DNA of 29,768 bases. Source: Clostridiales bacterium. GTDB taxonomy: Bacteria > Bacillota > Clostridia > Oscillospirales > Oscillospiraceae. The stretch lies in NCBI GenBank assembly GCA_019421525.1, contig JAHZFC010000002.1, forward strand, positions 1-29,768, in the 5' to 3' direction. Shown here in pieces: positions 7,904 through 14,303 of this stretch; positions within the stretch are counted from its first letter, which is position 1, and each line of letters begins with the position of its first letter. The notes beneath the pieces are model-generated. The model made no database searches, was not told the origin of the DNA, and worked only from the letters and a program-made list of their open reading frames with translations. A program made the translations under genes and the position numbers.

Positions 7904-8683
7904 TCAGTCGTTCCTCTCTATCTTCTCATAGGCCTCCCAGGGCATGGCAAGCCGGCGCAGCGCCGTCACCAGGGCCATGAGCAGCAGGCTCACCACCACG
8001 ATGAAGATGATGACGGCGAACATCTTGTCAAAGGCGTAGGCCTTCCGCACCCGGGTCATGTAGACCCCCAGCCCCTCGAAGCCGCCCAGCCACTCGGAGA
8101 TCACCGCCCCCACCACCGCGTAGGATACGGACACCCGCAGCCCGGAGAAGAAATAGCCCAGGGCGGCGGGGAACTCCAGGTGGCGGAAGATCTGCCACCG
8201 GCTGGCCCCCATGGAGCGCAGCAGGTCGGCGGCGGCCTTGTCGGTGCTGGCGTACCCCTCCAGCAGGCTCACCGCCAGGGGGAAGAAGGTGGTCAGCGCC
8301 ACCAGCGTCACCTTGGGCGCCATGCCGAACCCCATCCACAGCACCAGCAGGGGCGCGATGGCCACGGTGGGGATGGTCTGGGTGACCACCAGCAAGGGGT
8401 AGAGCGCCCGGTACAGGATGCGGACCCGGTGCATCAGGGTGGCCAGGGCCAGGGCCACGGCGATGCCGATGGCCAGGCCCCAGGCCGCCTCCTGGAGGGT
8501 GACGGCGGCGTTGGCCATCAGGGTGGGGAAGTCGGTGACCAGGGCGTTCCAGACCTGGGCCGGGGAGGGCAGCATAAACTCCGGCACCAGCCCCCCCTCG
8601 CTGGCCCCCAGCCAGATGGCCACGATGACGGCCATCGTGGCCAGGGCGGGCAGCTTACTGGTGATGCTTGGTGACCTTTTCAT
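7904..8683 (-). CDS. thiX: ABC transporter permease, thiamine/HMP uptake (ThiX-like)
   Basis: A 259-residue permease of the binding-protein-dependent family with about six membrane segments. The N-terminal LVPEFMLPSPAQVWNALV is typical of the SsuC/TauC/ThiX group. The cytoplasmic coupling loop (EAA motif) is present as DLLRSMGASRWQIFRHLEFPAALGYFFSGLR. The start at 8683 overlaps the upstream thiamine-binding gene by 29 nt without a clear ribosome site, so it is probably translated by coupling; Met17 is a possible but shorter start. It works with the adjacent binding protein and ATPase. Confidence 0.9.
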   Translation of the reverse strand: MKRSPSITSKLPALATMAVIVAIWLGASEGGLVPEFMLPSPAQVWNALVTDFPTLMANAAVTLQEAAWGLAIGIAVALALATLMHRVRILYRALYPLLVVTQTIPTVAIAPLLVLWMGFGMAPKVTLVALTTFFPLAVSLLEGYASTDKAAADLLRSMGASRWQIFRHLEFPAALGYFFSGLRVSVSYAVVGAVISEWLGGFEGLGVYMTRVRKAYAFDKMFAVIIFIVVVSLLLMALVTALRRLAMPWEAYEKIERND

Positions 8684-8954
8684 CGATGGTCAGCACGGCC
8701 CCGTGGGGCTTGTACACCAGCTTGCAGTAGGCAGACACCTTGGCGCTGCCCGCCTCGGCGGCCACGTGCATGCAGTGCTCCAGGATGTCGATGAGCTGGT
8801 GCAGGTCGTCCCCCTCGATGGAGGTCTCGCTGGGCCCCACATAGTAGTGCAGCCCGGTGGAGCGGATGTAGTCGATGACCTCGTCCACGATGCGCACGGC
8901 CTCGTAGTCGTCCTGGCAATTGGGCTCGATCTGGATGGCGATGCTTGCTTTCAT
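8655..8954 (-). CDS. MTH1187-family thiamine-binding protein (DUF77)
   Basis: A 99-residue ferredoxin-like fold protein of the MTH1187/YkoF family, several members of which bind thiamine. Family features are a beta strand beginning MKASIAIQIEP, the central VIDYIRSTGLHYYVGPSETS, and VYKPHGAVLTIDEKV at the end. It is first in the riboswitch operon and the ATG follows AGGAGGAAAACAAC. The position directly after the TPP aptamer and before the ABC genes supports a role in binding thiamine or its precursors in the cytoplasm. Whether it works with the transporter or as a sensor or carrier is unknown. Confidence 0.88.
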   Translation of the reverse strand: MKASIAIQIEPNCQDDYEAVRIVDEVIDYIRSTGLHYYVGPSETSIEGDDLHQLIDILEHCMHVAAEAGSAKVSAYCKLVYKPHGAVLTIDEKVTKHHQ

Positions 8955-8968
8955 GTTGTTTTCCTCCT

Positions 8969-9020
8969 AAAAATATGATCGGAACAGCCGCCAAGCAAAA
9001 GCCATGCGGATGCTCCGATC
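8969..9020 (-). terminator. Riboswitch expression-platform terminator
   Basis: On the minus strand GATCGGAGC (9020-9012) pairs with GTTCCGATC (8985-8977), nine pairs with one G-U, enclosing a smaller CCGC/GCGG stem. ATATTTTT follows at about 8976-8969, right before the ribosome site of the first gene. This suggests control by transcription termination when TPP is bound. I did not trace the antiterminator pairing. Confidence 0.65.
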
Positions 9021-9029
9021 CTTTCAATA

Positions 9030-9120
9030 CGACTTCCTACGCTGGCATTACCCAACAGGTTCAAAGGGTCAAAGGCCTTTCACCTTACTCTCAGCCGCGC
9101 GGCGGCCCCCCTGGCTATCA
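9030..9120 (-). ncRNA. TPP riboswitch (THI element) aptamer
   Basis: Read on the minus strand the sequence holds the conserved THI-box blocks in order: AGGGGGGCC, GGCTGAGAG, ACCCTTTGAACCTG, GGGTAATGCCAGCGTAGGAA. This is the TPP-sensing aptamer, which shuts off thiamine genes when TPP is abundant. It lies between a minus-strand promoter and the thiamine-binding/ABC operon. The P2-P5 blocks are well conserved; the outer P1 stem is not obvious from the flanks (TAGCC against AAGTC), so the exact ends are uncertain. Confidence 0.95.
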
Positions 9121-9161
9121 ACTTGTCATTTGTTCCGGGGACGGCGTGCCGTCCTGTGGCG

Positions 9162-9190
9162 ATGATAACACATCACCGTGAAAAAGGCAA
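9162..9190 (-). promoter_or_regulatory. Promoter of the thi riboswitch operon
   Basis: On the minus strand a -35 box TTGCCT (9190-9185) and a -10 box TATCAT (9167-9162) are separated by 17 bp. The predicted start near 9155 is followed by a small hairpin (GGACGG/CCGTCC, about 9139-9155) and then the TPP aptamer. Confidence 0.65.
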
Positions 9191-9212
9191 GTGGGGCGGA
9201 TGATTTTTCCGG

Positions 9213-9629
9213 TCAGGTGATGCCGGTGGCGCACCCGGTCACCACCCCGTCCTCCAGGGAGACCACCAGCCACACGCCGTCCATCATGTCCACCCCCAGG
9301 TAATAGACCAGCGTCTCCTCCGGAGCATAATAGGTCTGATCCCCCTTGAAGGAGGTCTGCCCCGGCCCGTCCTCCTGCCCCAGCAGGGCGATGACCTCCT
9401 CCTCCTCGGTCATGCCCACCAGGTCATATTTCCCCAGCAGGTCATCCAGGATGTCCAGCCGCTCGTTGGGGGCGGAAAACCACTTATCAGCAGTGTAAGT
9501 ATGCTGCCAGCGGTCCAGGCCATACCACACCGCCATCAGCAGGGCCAGCCCGGCCAAAACAGCCAGCGCCAGCTTGTTCCACCATATCGCCCTTCGGACC
9601 TGACGGGCCATCTCCCGCTCGTCCATCAT
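9213..9629 (-). CDS. Hypothetical single-pass membrane protein, BamE-like tail
   Basis: A 138-residue protein of unknown function. A cytoplasmic basic head (about 1-18) is followed by one membrane segment, LALAVLAGLALLMAVWYGL (19-37), and a roughly 100-residue external domain. That domain has the pattern MTEEEEVIALLGQEDG, then a tyrosine-rich YYAPEETLVYYLGVD and a strand LVVSLEDGVVTG. This resembles the helix-helix-strand layout of SmpA/BamE or BLIP-like domains, but it is a pattern impression only. The ATG at 9629 follows AAGGAGG with 8 nt spacing. It lies upstream of the thi promoter on the same strand, and no terminator was seen after it. Confidence 0.7.
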   Translation of the reverse strand: MMDEREMARQVRRAIWWNKLALAVLAGLALLMAVWYGLDRWQHTYTADKWFSAPNERLDILDDLLGKYDLVGMTEEEEVIALLGQEDGPGQTSFKGDQTYYAPEETLVYYLGVDMMDGVWLVVSLEDGVVTGCATGIT

Positions 9630-9772
9630 GATGCGAGCCTCCTTTTTCCTATAATCTATCGACCTACGGTCCCGGCGCCGTCGGCCTCCCTTTTCAGGGA
9701 AAGCAGTGATGTCAAGGATGCTCGGTATATCCCGTCCTTTTCACAGGATCTCGCCCACAGGTGCGATCATCG

Positions 9773-10198
9773 TCACCATATCCCTATGCTAAAACTTCCT
9801 GGATATCGTCCCATCACTTGCTCAAAGAAGTCTATGTCCGCATCAGCGCTGATATCGATCACCAGTTCCGTCCCATAATGCTCACTCCAAATATCGCATC
9901 TATCATTTTCCACATGGATCGTAAAATACTTTGTCATTTTGTTATATATGCTCTTATCTGCGATTTTTTCTATCAGCAGATCTTCAAGCAGTTCTTTTGT
10001 CACGATTCCTTTGATGGACACTTCGTATTTCTCATCGACAGCCGCACCATATCGAGAGGCTTCCCCAATCTCGGCGGCTTCTTCCCTCCAGCAGCGGATC
10101 TCAAATCTATCTCCGACTCTCACAAAATGTTTCATGATTTCTTTCCACCACTGTGATGAAATAGAATGATCGATCAGTTGAACACCAAATCGCTTCAT
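9773..10198 (-). CDS. Hypothetical protein on an AT-rich island
   Basis: A 141-residue protein I do not recognise. It looks soluble, acidic and globular, rich in Trp, Asp, Glu and Ile, starting MKRFGVQLIDHSISSQWWKE and ending SFSIGIW. The ATG at 10198 is chosen because GAGAGGACGATTGT precedes it. The frame is also open to 10276 upstream, with protein-like residues, so a 167-residue form or a decayed 5' end cannot be excluded. The base composition is about 40 percent GC in the lines I counted, far below the flanking genes, and codon choice is correspondingly AT-rich. This points to recent acquisition. The acidic single-domain form is compatible with an immunity protein but I see no diagnostic motif. 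Confidence 0.65.
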   Translation of the reverse strand: MKRFGVQLIDHSISSQWWKEIMKHFVRVGDRFEIRCWREEAAEIGEASRYGAAVDEKYEVSIKGIVTKELLEDLLIEKIADKSIYNKMTKYFTIHVENDRCDIWSEHYGTELVIDISADADIDFFEQVMGRYPGSFSIGIW

Positions 10199-10518
10199 AC
10201 AATCGTCCTCTCCAATCCTCACGCCATACTCTGCTGATATGATCTTGAGATGATCAAACCATCGGACTGCGAACAAAGTTATTGTTTTGGCCTGTCTGGG
10301 CCGCTTTTCTTTGATCGTCTGTCATGTTTTTATTTTATGATACCATATCTTCCTGCTGCCCACAAGGCTGGCGCCTTCGTTTGCTGTGTCTTGTGAAACC
10401 GGCGGAGTTTGGGCCATCACTGCCTATCTTGAAAAGGGCCCCTTCGACTGTGCCCTTGACAGCCGCCCGCCGGCGGCTTAGGATAGAACAAACATCTCGA
10501 CCCACTGGAGGGACCTCT
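10199..10518. other. 320-bp intergenic stretch with a composition change
   Basis: The first half (to about 10350) is AT-rich and continues the composition of the hypothetical gene at 9773-10198; it includes an in-frame upstream open stretch to 10276. The second half returns to GC-rich sequence and carries the thiN promoter at 10456-10484. I see no RNA gene and no direct repeats marking an insertion. Confidence 0.5.
10456..10484 (+). promoter_or_regulatory. Promoter of thiN with an inverted repeat in the spacer
   Basis: The -35 box TTGACA (10456-10461), 17-bp spacer and -10 box TAGGAT (10479-10484) lie 35 bp before the thiN ATG. The spacer contains the perfect inverted repeat GCCGCC-CGCC-GGCGGC (10462-10477), which could be an operator. 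No TPP aptamer precedes this gene. Confidence 0.65.
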
Positions 10519-11184
10519 ATGGAGCGCATCTGCTGCATCTTCGGCGCCGGAGACTACGGCGCCATGCCCCGGCCGGAACTGGACGACCGCTGTTTTCTCA
10601 TCGCCGCCGACGGAGGCTATGACCAACTCAAACAGTGGGGCATTTCCCCCCACCTGGCGGTGGGGGACTTCGACTCCCTGGGCCGGGTGCCGGAGGACGT
10701 GGAGGTGGTCCGGCATCCGGTGATGAAGGACGACACCGACATGATGCTGGCCGTCCAGGAGGGTCTGGCGCGGGGCTGTGTCCGGTTCCTCATCTACGGC
10801 GGCCTGGGGGGACGGCTGGACCACACCCTGGCCAACCTCCACATCCTGGCCTTCCTCGGCCAGAGGTCGGTCCCCGCCTTCCTGCTGGGGCCGGATGCAG
10901 CCATCACCGCCGTCTGCAACGGGACGCTGGCCTTTCCCGCCGGATACCGCGGCACCCTCTCCCTGTTCGCCTGGGGCGGGACGGCGGAGGATATCACCCT
11001 CTCCGGCCTGCTCTACCCTCTGGACCACGGCGCGCTGGTGACAGACCGCCCCCTGGGAGTGAGCAACGAATTTTGGGCCGGGCAGGCCGCCCATGTCACC
11101 GTGGGCCGGGGGACCCTGCTGGCCCTGTGGACGCCCCAGCCGGACCTGTCCCTGCCGGAGCACACCGGGGCCGGGCCGGGCTGA
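10519..11184 (+). CDS. thiN: Thiamine pyrophosphokinase
   Basis: A 221-residue cytoplasmic enzyme that transfers pyrophosphate from ATP to thiamine, making TPP directly. Motifs in order are CCIFGAGDYG, LIAADGGYDQL, the metal-binding VGDFDSLG, KDDTDMMLAVQ, GGLGGRLDHTLANLHIL and, in the C-terminal beta domain, GVSNEFWAG. The ATG at 10519 follows GGAGGGACCTCT; the open frame further upstream is not coding. Size fits the bacterial thiN family. It lies about 1.4 kb from the riboswitch-controlled uptake operon on the opposite strand and would convert imported thiamine to the riboswitch ligand. The stop codon abuts the stop of the convergent Imm-5-like gene. Confidence 0.95.
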   Translation: MERICCIFGAGDYGAMPRPELDDRCFLIAADGGYDQLKQWGISPHLAVGDFDSLGRVPEDVEVVRHPVMKDDTDMMLAVQEGLARGCVRFLIYGGLGGRLDHTLANLHILAFLGQRSVPAFLLGPDAAITAVCNGTLAFPAGYRGTLSLFAWGGTAEDITLSGLLYPLDHGALVTDRPLGVSNEFWAGQAAHVTVGRGTLLALWTPQPDLSLPEHTGAGPG

Positions 11185-11727
11185 CTAGCGGCGCAAAAAC
11201 CCCGCCCACTCCCCCGGCCAGTCCCTCCAGTGCTCCTGCCAGTATCCCAGGCGGTCCAGATAGTCCTGGGCCCGGGCCTCCACCGGCTCCCGGCAGCGCT
11301 CCGGCCCAAGGGCCCGCACCAGGGCGGTGAGCTCATAGATGGGATAGCCCATGGCATGGCCCGCCGTGTGGACCACGCTGCAACCCTGTCCCACCGCATG
11401 GCACAGGGCGATGTCCTCCGGGTCGTCCCACTCCTTGGCCAGGGCGTGGCAGGCCAGGATGGCCCGTTTCGCCTCCGGCATCTTCACCGTCCCCGCCGCC
11501 CACAGCCGGGACAGCTCCAGGGCCGCCCTGGGCCGGCCCTCGCCGGGGTGCTTTTTCTCCAACTGTTCCACCGTCTCCTCCACCAGGCTGAAGGCCCACA
11601 GGATGACCGCCCTGCGGTCCTGCCCCTCCAGCAGCAGGGACAGCGGGGCCAGCAGGCTGTCCCTCGGAGAAAACAGCACCAGGTTTTTCCGCCGCAGCCG
11701 CCCCGCCACCGGCTCCATCCAGTCCAT
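11185..11727 (-). CDS. Imm-5-like (putative immunity) domain protein
   Basis: A 180-residue all-helical protein resembling the Imm-5-like group often annotated putative immunity protein. The recognisable core is RRAVILWAFSLVEETVEQL, then GRPRAALELSRLWAAGTVKM, AKRAILACHALAKE and VVHTAGHAMGYPIYELTALV. The start is placed at ATG 11727 because GGAGG sits 8 nt upstream. An ATG at 11742 in the same frame, with a weaker GGAG, is the alternative. No toxin gene is next to it, so an immunity role is only a family label. It is preceded by about 450 bp of structured sequence with its own promoter and ends flush against thiN without a terminator. Confidence 0.7.
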   Translation of the reverse strand: MDWMEPVAGRLRRKNLVLFSPRDSLLAPLSLLLEGQDRRAVILWAFSLVEETVEQLEKKHPGEGRPRAALELSRLWAAGTVKMPEAKRAILACHALAKEWDDPEDIALCHAVGQGCSVVHTAGHAMGYPIYELTALVRALGPERCREPVEARAQDYLDRLGYWQEHWRDWPGEWAGFLRR

Positions 11728-11742
11728 ATCCAGTTCCTCCAT

Positions 11743-12188
11743 TTCTTCTCTTTCTCCGCCGGGCAATAGGCCCCGGCGGCCCAGCTTGTTGAAAACTCTC
11801 GCAGAGTTCGCGCCCGCAGGCGCGAAGAAATTCAAATCCGTTTTCGGCCGCGACATATCGTCACGTCAAAGTGCGTTTCGGGCAAAACACCCTGCGGGTA
11901 TTCTGCCCTGCACTCCCTTGCCGCTCCTCTCCCATCCAAAACGGAAGGACGTTTTGGATGGGGACCCATTACGAAAACACTTCTCGGCCCGCAAACGTGC
12001 GGACCGCAAGCCAAAGGGCCCCCGCAAAAGCCCAGCGTCAGCGGGTTTTGCGGGGAAAGGGACCGCAGCGCAATGGCTGAGCTTTCGCCATCGGCGGAAG
12101 CGAGGAATATGGAGCTTGCGGTGACGCGTGCTGCGGCGGGCCGCAACCTATCCGCCGGAAAAGGCTATGCCTTTTTCGGCGGCCTTAT
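11743..12188 (-). ncRNA. Candidate long structured leader or ncRNA (hairpin-packed)
   Basis: About 445 bp of non-coding sequence with at least seven strong hairpins. Arms: CCGCCGGG 11756-11763 with 11772-11779; AACTCT 11794-11799 with 11803-11808; TTCGCGCC 11807-11814 with 11819-11826; CCCATCCAAAAC 11931-11942 with 11951-11962; CCGCA 11989-11993 with 11998-12002; CCCCGCAAAA 12020-12029 with 12046-12055; GCTTTCGCC 12081-12089 with 12093-12101; CCGCCGGAAAAGGC 12152-12165 with 12169-12182. A minus-strand promoter lies just upstream (12195-12223), so this would be the 5' leader of the Imm-5-like gene or a separate RNA. It may equally be a dispersed intergenic repeat. No known RNA family was recognised. 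Confidence 0.45.
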
Positions 12189-12194
12189 GGCCTT

Positions 12195-12223
12195 ATCATA
12201 TCATGCCCGGCCCTCCGGCACAA
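12195..12223 (-). promoter_or_regulatory. Minus-strand promoter of the structured leader
   Basis: On the minus strand TTGTGC (12223-12218), a 17-bp spacer and TATGAT (12200-12195). The predicted start near 12188 is immediately before the first hairpin of the structured region. It is divergent from the marR promoter, with about 50 bp between the two. Confidence 0.5.
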
Positions 12224-12274
12224 CCTCCATCGCCCCTGCCCCGGCGCAGCATGCCCCTGCGGAGCATTTTCCCC

Positions 12275-12333
12275 TTGACACCGGGCCAGATCTCTGCTAT
12301 TATCTTCGAAGTTCAAACTATTCACATTTCAAA
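12275..12333 (+). promoter_or_regulatory. marR promoter with candidate operator
   Basis: TTGACA (12275-12280), 17-bp spacer and TATTAT (12298-12303) make a strong promoter. Just after the -10 box come the palindrome CTTCGAAG (12304-12311) and two TTCAAA direct repeats (12312-12317 and 12328-12333). Elements placed over the start site suit autorepression by the MarR protein, but this is inference. Confidence 0.7.
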
Positions 12334-12364
12334 TCGTCTTACCTTCCGGAAAGGAGGCAGTCCC

Positions 12365-12835
12365 ATGACAGACGCCCAGCGGACCTATCTCAACGACTTC
12401 TTCGTCCATGTGTTCAACAAGATCCTGGCCTGGGAGGAGCACGCCCTGAGCCAGGTGGGCGCCCGGGACCTGTCGGTCAAGGAGCTGCATGTGCTGGAGG
12501 CGGTGAGCGACCTCACCGCCCTGGGGCGCAACACCATGACCGCCATCGCCGACGCCCTGTCCATCCGGGTCAGCTCCCTGACCACCGCGGTAAACACTCT
12601 GGTGCGCAAGGGGTATCTGGAGCGGGGCGGCGAACCGGGGGACCGCCGGATCATCCGGGTGCGGCTGACGGAAAAGGGGGAGCAGGCCAACTGCCTCCAC
12701 AGCCAGTTCCACGCCCAGATGATCGACGGCGTCACCCAGGGACTCAGCGAGCAGGAGCTGGATGTGCTGGTCCAGTCCTTGAAAAACCTCAGCGCGTTTT
12801 TCCAAGACCTGACCACCCAGGCCCAGAGGGCCTGA
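12365..12835 (+). CDS. MarR family transcriptional regulator
   Basis: A 156-residue winged-helix regulator of the MarR family. The helix-turn-helix region is TMTAIADALSIRVSSLTTAVNTLVRKGYLER (about 58-90, seen in two parts), followed by the wing GDRRIIRVRLTEKGEQ. Helices at both ends would form the dimer interface. The ATG at 12365 follows GGAAAGGAGGCAGTCCC. It is cotranscribed with degV, 26 nt downstream. The FabT-type MarR regulators of fatty-acid synthesis are a plausible comparison because DegV proteins bind fatty acids, but no fab gene is present here, so the regulon is unknown. Confidence 0.9.
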   Translation: MTDAQRTYLNDFFVHVFNKILAWEEHALSQVGARDLSVKELHVLEAVSDLTALGRNTMTAIADALSIRVSSLTTAVNTLVRKGYLERGGEPGDRRIIRVRLTEKGEQANCLHSQFHAQMIDGVTQGLSEQELDVLVQSLKNLSAFFQDLTTQAQRA

Positions 12836-12861
12836 ATCTATCTGCCAGAAGGAGATCAGTT

Positions 12862-13710
12862 ATGGCTATCCGTTTTCTCACCGACAGCACCGCCGACATC
12901 CTGCCCCAGGAGGCCGCCCAGCGGGACATCGACGTGGTCCCCCTGAAGGTCCTCTTCGGGGAGGAGGCCTACCGGGACGGCATCGACCTGGACCACCCCA
13001 CGTTCTACCAGATGCTGGGCCAGTCCAAGGCCCTGCCCACCACCAGCCAGCCCACCCCCGACGACTTCCTGCCCCACTTTGAGCGGGCCAGGGAGCAGGG
13101 GGACGATCTGATCTGCATGCTGCTGTCCTCCCAGCTGAGCGGCACGGTGCAGAGCGCCCAGATCGCCCGGGACATGTGCGGCTATGAGCACATCTACATC
13201 ATCGACTCCACCCTGGCCATCGTGGCCCTGCGGGCCATGCTGGACCTGGGGGAGAAGCTGCGCGCCCAGGGCCTGTCCGCCCCGGAGATCGTGGAGCAGA
13301 TCGAGGACGCCAAGGGCCGCATGCGGGTGTTCGGCATCGTGGATACCCTGGAATATCTCCACAAGGGCGGGCGCATGTCCACCTCGGTGGCGGTGGTGGG
13401 GGGCTTGCTGCGGGTCAAGCCCATCATCACCCTGAAGGACGGCTCCCTGGGCCTGGTGAGCAAGGGGGTGGGCACAAAGGGGAGCCTGGCCGCCATGCTC
13501 AAGCTGGTGGGGGATGATATCCACCCCGACCCCCGGCTGCCCATCTACTACGGCTACTCCGGGGACGACACCCTCTGCCGCCAGTTCATCCCCCTCATGG
13601 AGGAGAAGTTCGGCCCCCATGAGCAGGACACCCGCTCCATCGGCTGCGTCATCGGCGCCCACCTGGGCCCCAACGCCGCGGTGATCGCCTATCTGGAGAC
13701 AGGGGCGTGA
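12862..13710 (+). CDS. DegV family fatty-acid-binding protein
   Basis: A 282-residue DegV-family protein; characterised members bind a fatty acid and, with a FakA kinase, feed exogenous fatty acids into phospholipid synthesis. The N-terminal FLTDSTADILPQEA, the PTTSQPTPDDF loop near residue 60, LSSQLSGTVQSAQIA near 88 and DTLEYLHKGGRMS near 160 are standard. The C-terminal domain ends with IGAHLGPNAAVIAYL. The ATG at 12862 follows AGAAGGAGATCAGTT; the frame is open for 260 codons upstream but this is the shadow of marR and the intergenic DNA. No fakA gene is in the window. A strong terminator follows. Confidence 0.93.
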   Translation: MAIRFLTDSTADILPQEAAQRDIDVVPLKVLFGEEAYRDGIDLDHPTFYQMLGQSKALPTTSQPTPDDFLPHFERAREQGDDLICMLLSSQLSGTVQSAQIARDMCGYEHIYIIDSTLAIVALRAMLDLGEKLRAQGLSAPEIVEQIEDAKGRMRVFGIVDTLEYLHKGGRMSTSVAVVGGLLRVKPIITLKDGSLGLVSKGVGTKGSLAAMLKLVGDDIHPDPRLPIYYGYSGDDTLCRQFIPLMEEKFGPHEQDTRSIGCVIGAHLGPNAAVIAYLETGA

Positions 13711-13750
13711 CACCCGCCCAGGCCCATCCATCCCTATATCGTCAGACCCG

Positions 13751-13785
13751 TTTGGGGCGCACACAGGTGCGCCCCAAAATTTTTT
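13751..13785 (+). terminator. Intrinsic terminator of marR-degV
   Basis: TTTGGGGCGCAC (13751-13762) pairs with GTGCGCCCCAAA (13767-13778) around ACAG, followed by T6 (13780-13785). Confidence 0.92.
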
Positions 13786-13806
13786 GCCCAAAGCCTGTCC
13801 TCCCCC

Positions 13807-13852
13807 TTGACAACTGCCCTGTATCGTGATAACGTATGAGCAGATGTTCATA
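13807..13852 (+). promoter_or_regulatory. cad operon promoter and ArsR/SmtB-type operator
   Basis: A -35 box TTGACA (13807-13812) is followed at 17 bp by a poor -10 candidate TAACGT (13830-13835). Immediately after comes TATGAGCAGATGTTCATA (13835-13852), an 18-bp near-perfect palindrome with one G-T mismatch. It closely follows the ArsR/SmtB (CzrA-type) operator pattern. A repressor bound here would block RNA polymerase, with release on metal binding. Confidence 0.8.
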
Positions 13853-13879
13853 TGTTTGTTTTAAGAAGGAGGGATCACC

Positions 13880-14245
13880 ATGGCCGATCTGGAACGCGAC
13901 ATCGAACGCTGCGGCTTTCTGTGTGTACACGAGGACACGTTGGACCAGGTGCTGGGGCAGATGCCGGATGACGAGGAGCTGTACGACCTGGCGGAGCTGT
14001 TCAAGGTCTTTGGCGACTCCACCCGCATCAAGATCCTCTACGCCCTGTTCGAGGCGGAGCTGTGCGTGTGCGACATCGCCCAGCTGCTGGGGCTGACCCA
14101 GTCCGCCGTCTCCCACCAGCTGCGGGTGCTCAAGGCCAACCGGCTGGTCAAGCCCAGGAAGGACGGCAAGACCGTTTTTTACTCCCTGGCGGACGACCAT
14201 GTGCGCAAGATCATCGCCCAGGGCATGGAGCACATCGAGGAGTGA
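13880..14245 (+). CDS. cadC: CadC-type metal-sensing ArsR/SmtB repressor
   Basis: A 121-residue winged-helix repressor that releases DNA on binding toxic metals. Both metal sites of the CadC family are visible. The alpha3N thiolate site is Cys11, Cys15, Cys62 and Cys64 (RCGFLC and ELCVCD), matching the spacing of CadC Cys7/11/58/60. The alpha5 site is Asp105, His107, His118 and Glu121 (D-x-H-x10-H-x2-E), matching SmtB. The recognition helix is in QSAVSHQLRVLKANRLV. The ATG follows AAGAAGGAGGGATCACC. It is first in an operon with an HMA protein and a P1B-ATPase and preceded by a matching operator, so Cd/Pb/Zn-responsive autoregulated control is well supported. Confidence 0.95.
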   Translation: MADLERDIERCGFLCVHEDTLDQVLGQMPDDEELYDLAELFKVFGDSTRIKILYALFEAELCVCDIAQLLGLTQSAVSHQLRVLKANRLVKPRKDGKTVFYSLADDHVRKIIAQGMEHIEE

Positions 14246-14303
14246 TCCCCCTCCCCGGGCAGACACTTTATCATTTCCCAAGATCATCAAGGAGGCTGTC
14301 ATC

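Noticed and set aside
12073..12861. A 263-codon upstream extension of degV
   Set aside because: The frame is open by chance through the hairpin region and out of frame through marR. A ribosome site and the conserved DegV start lie at 12862.
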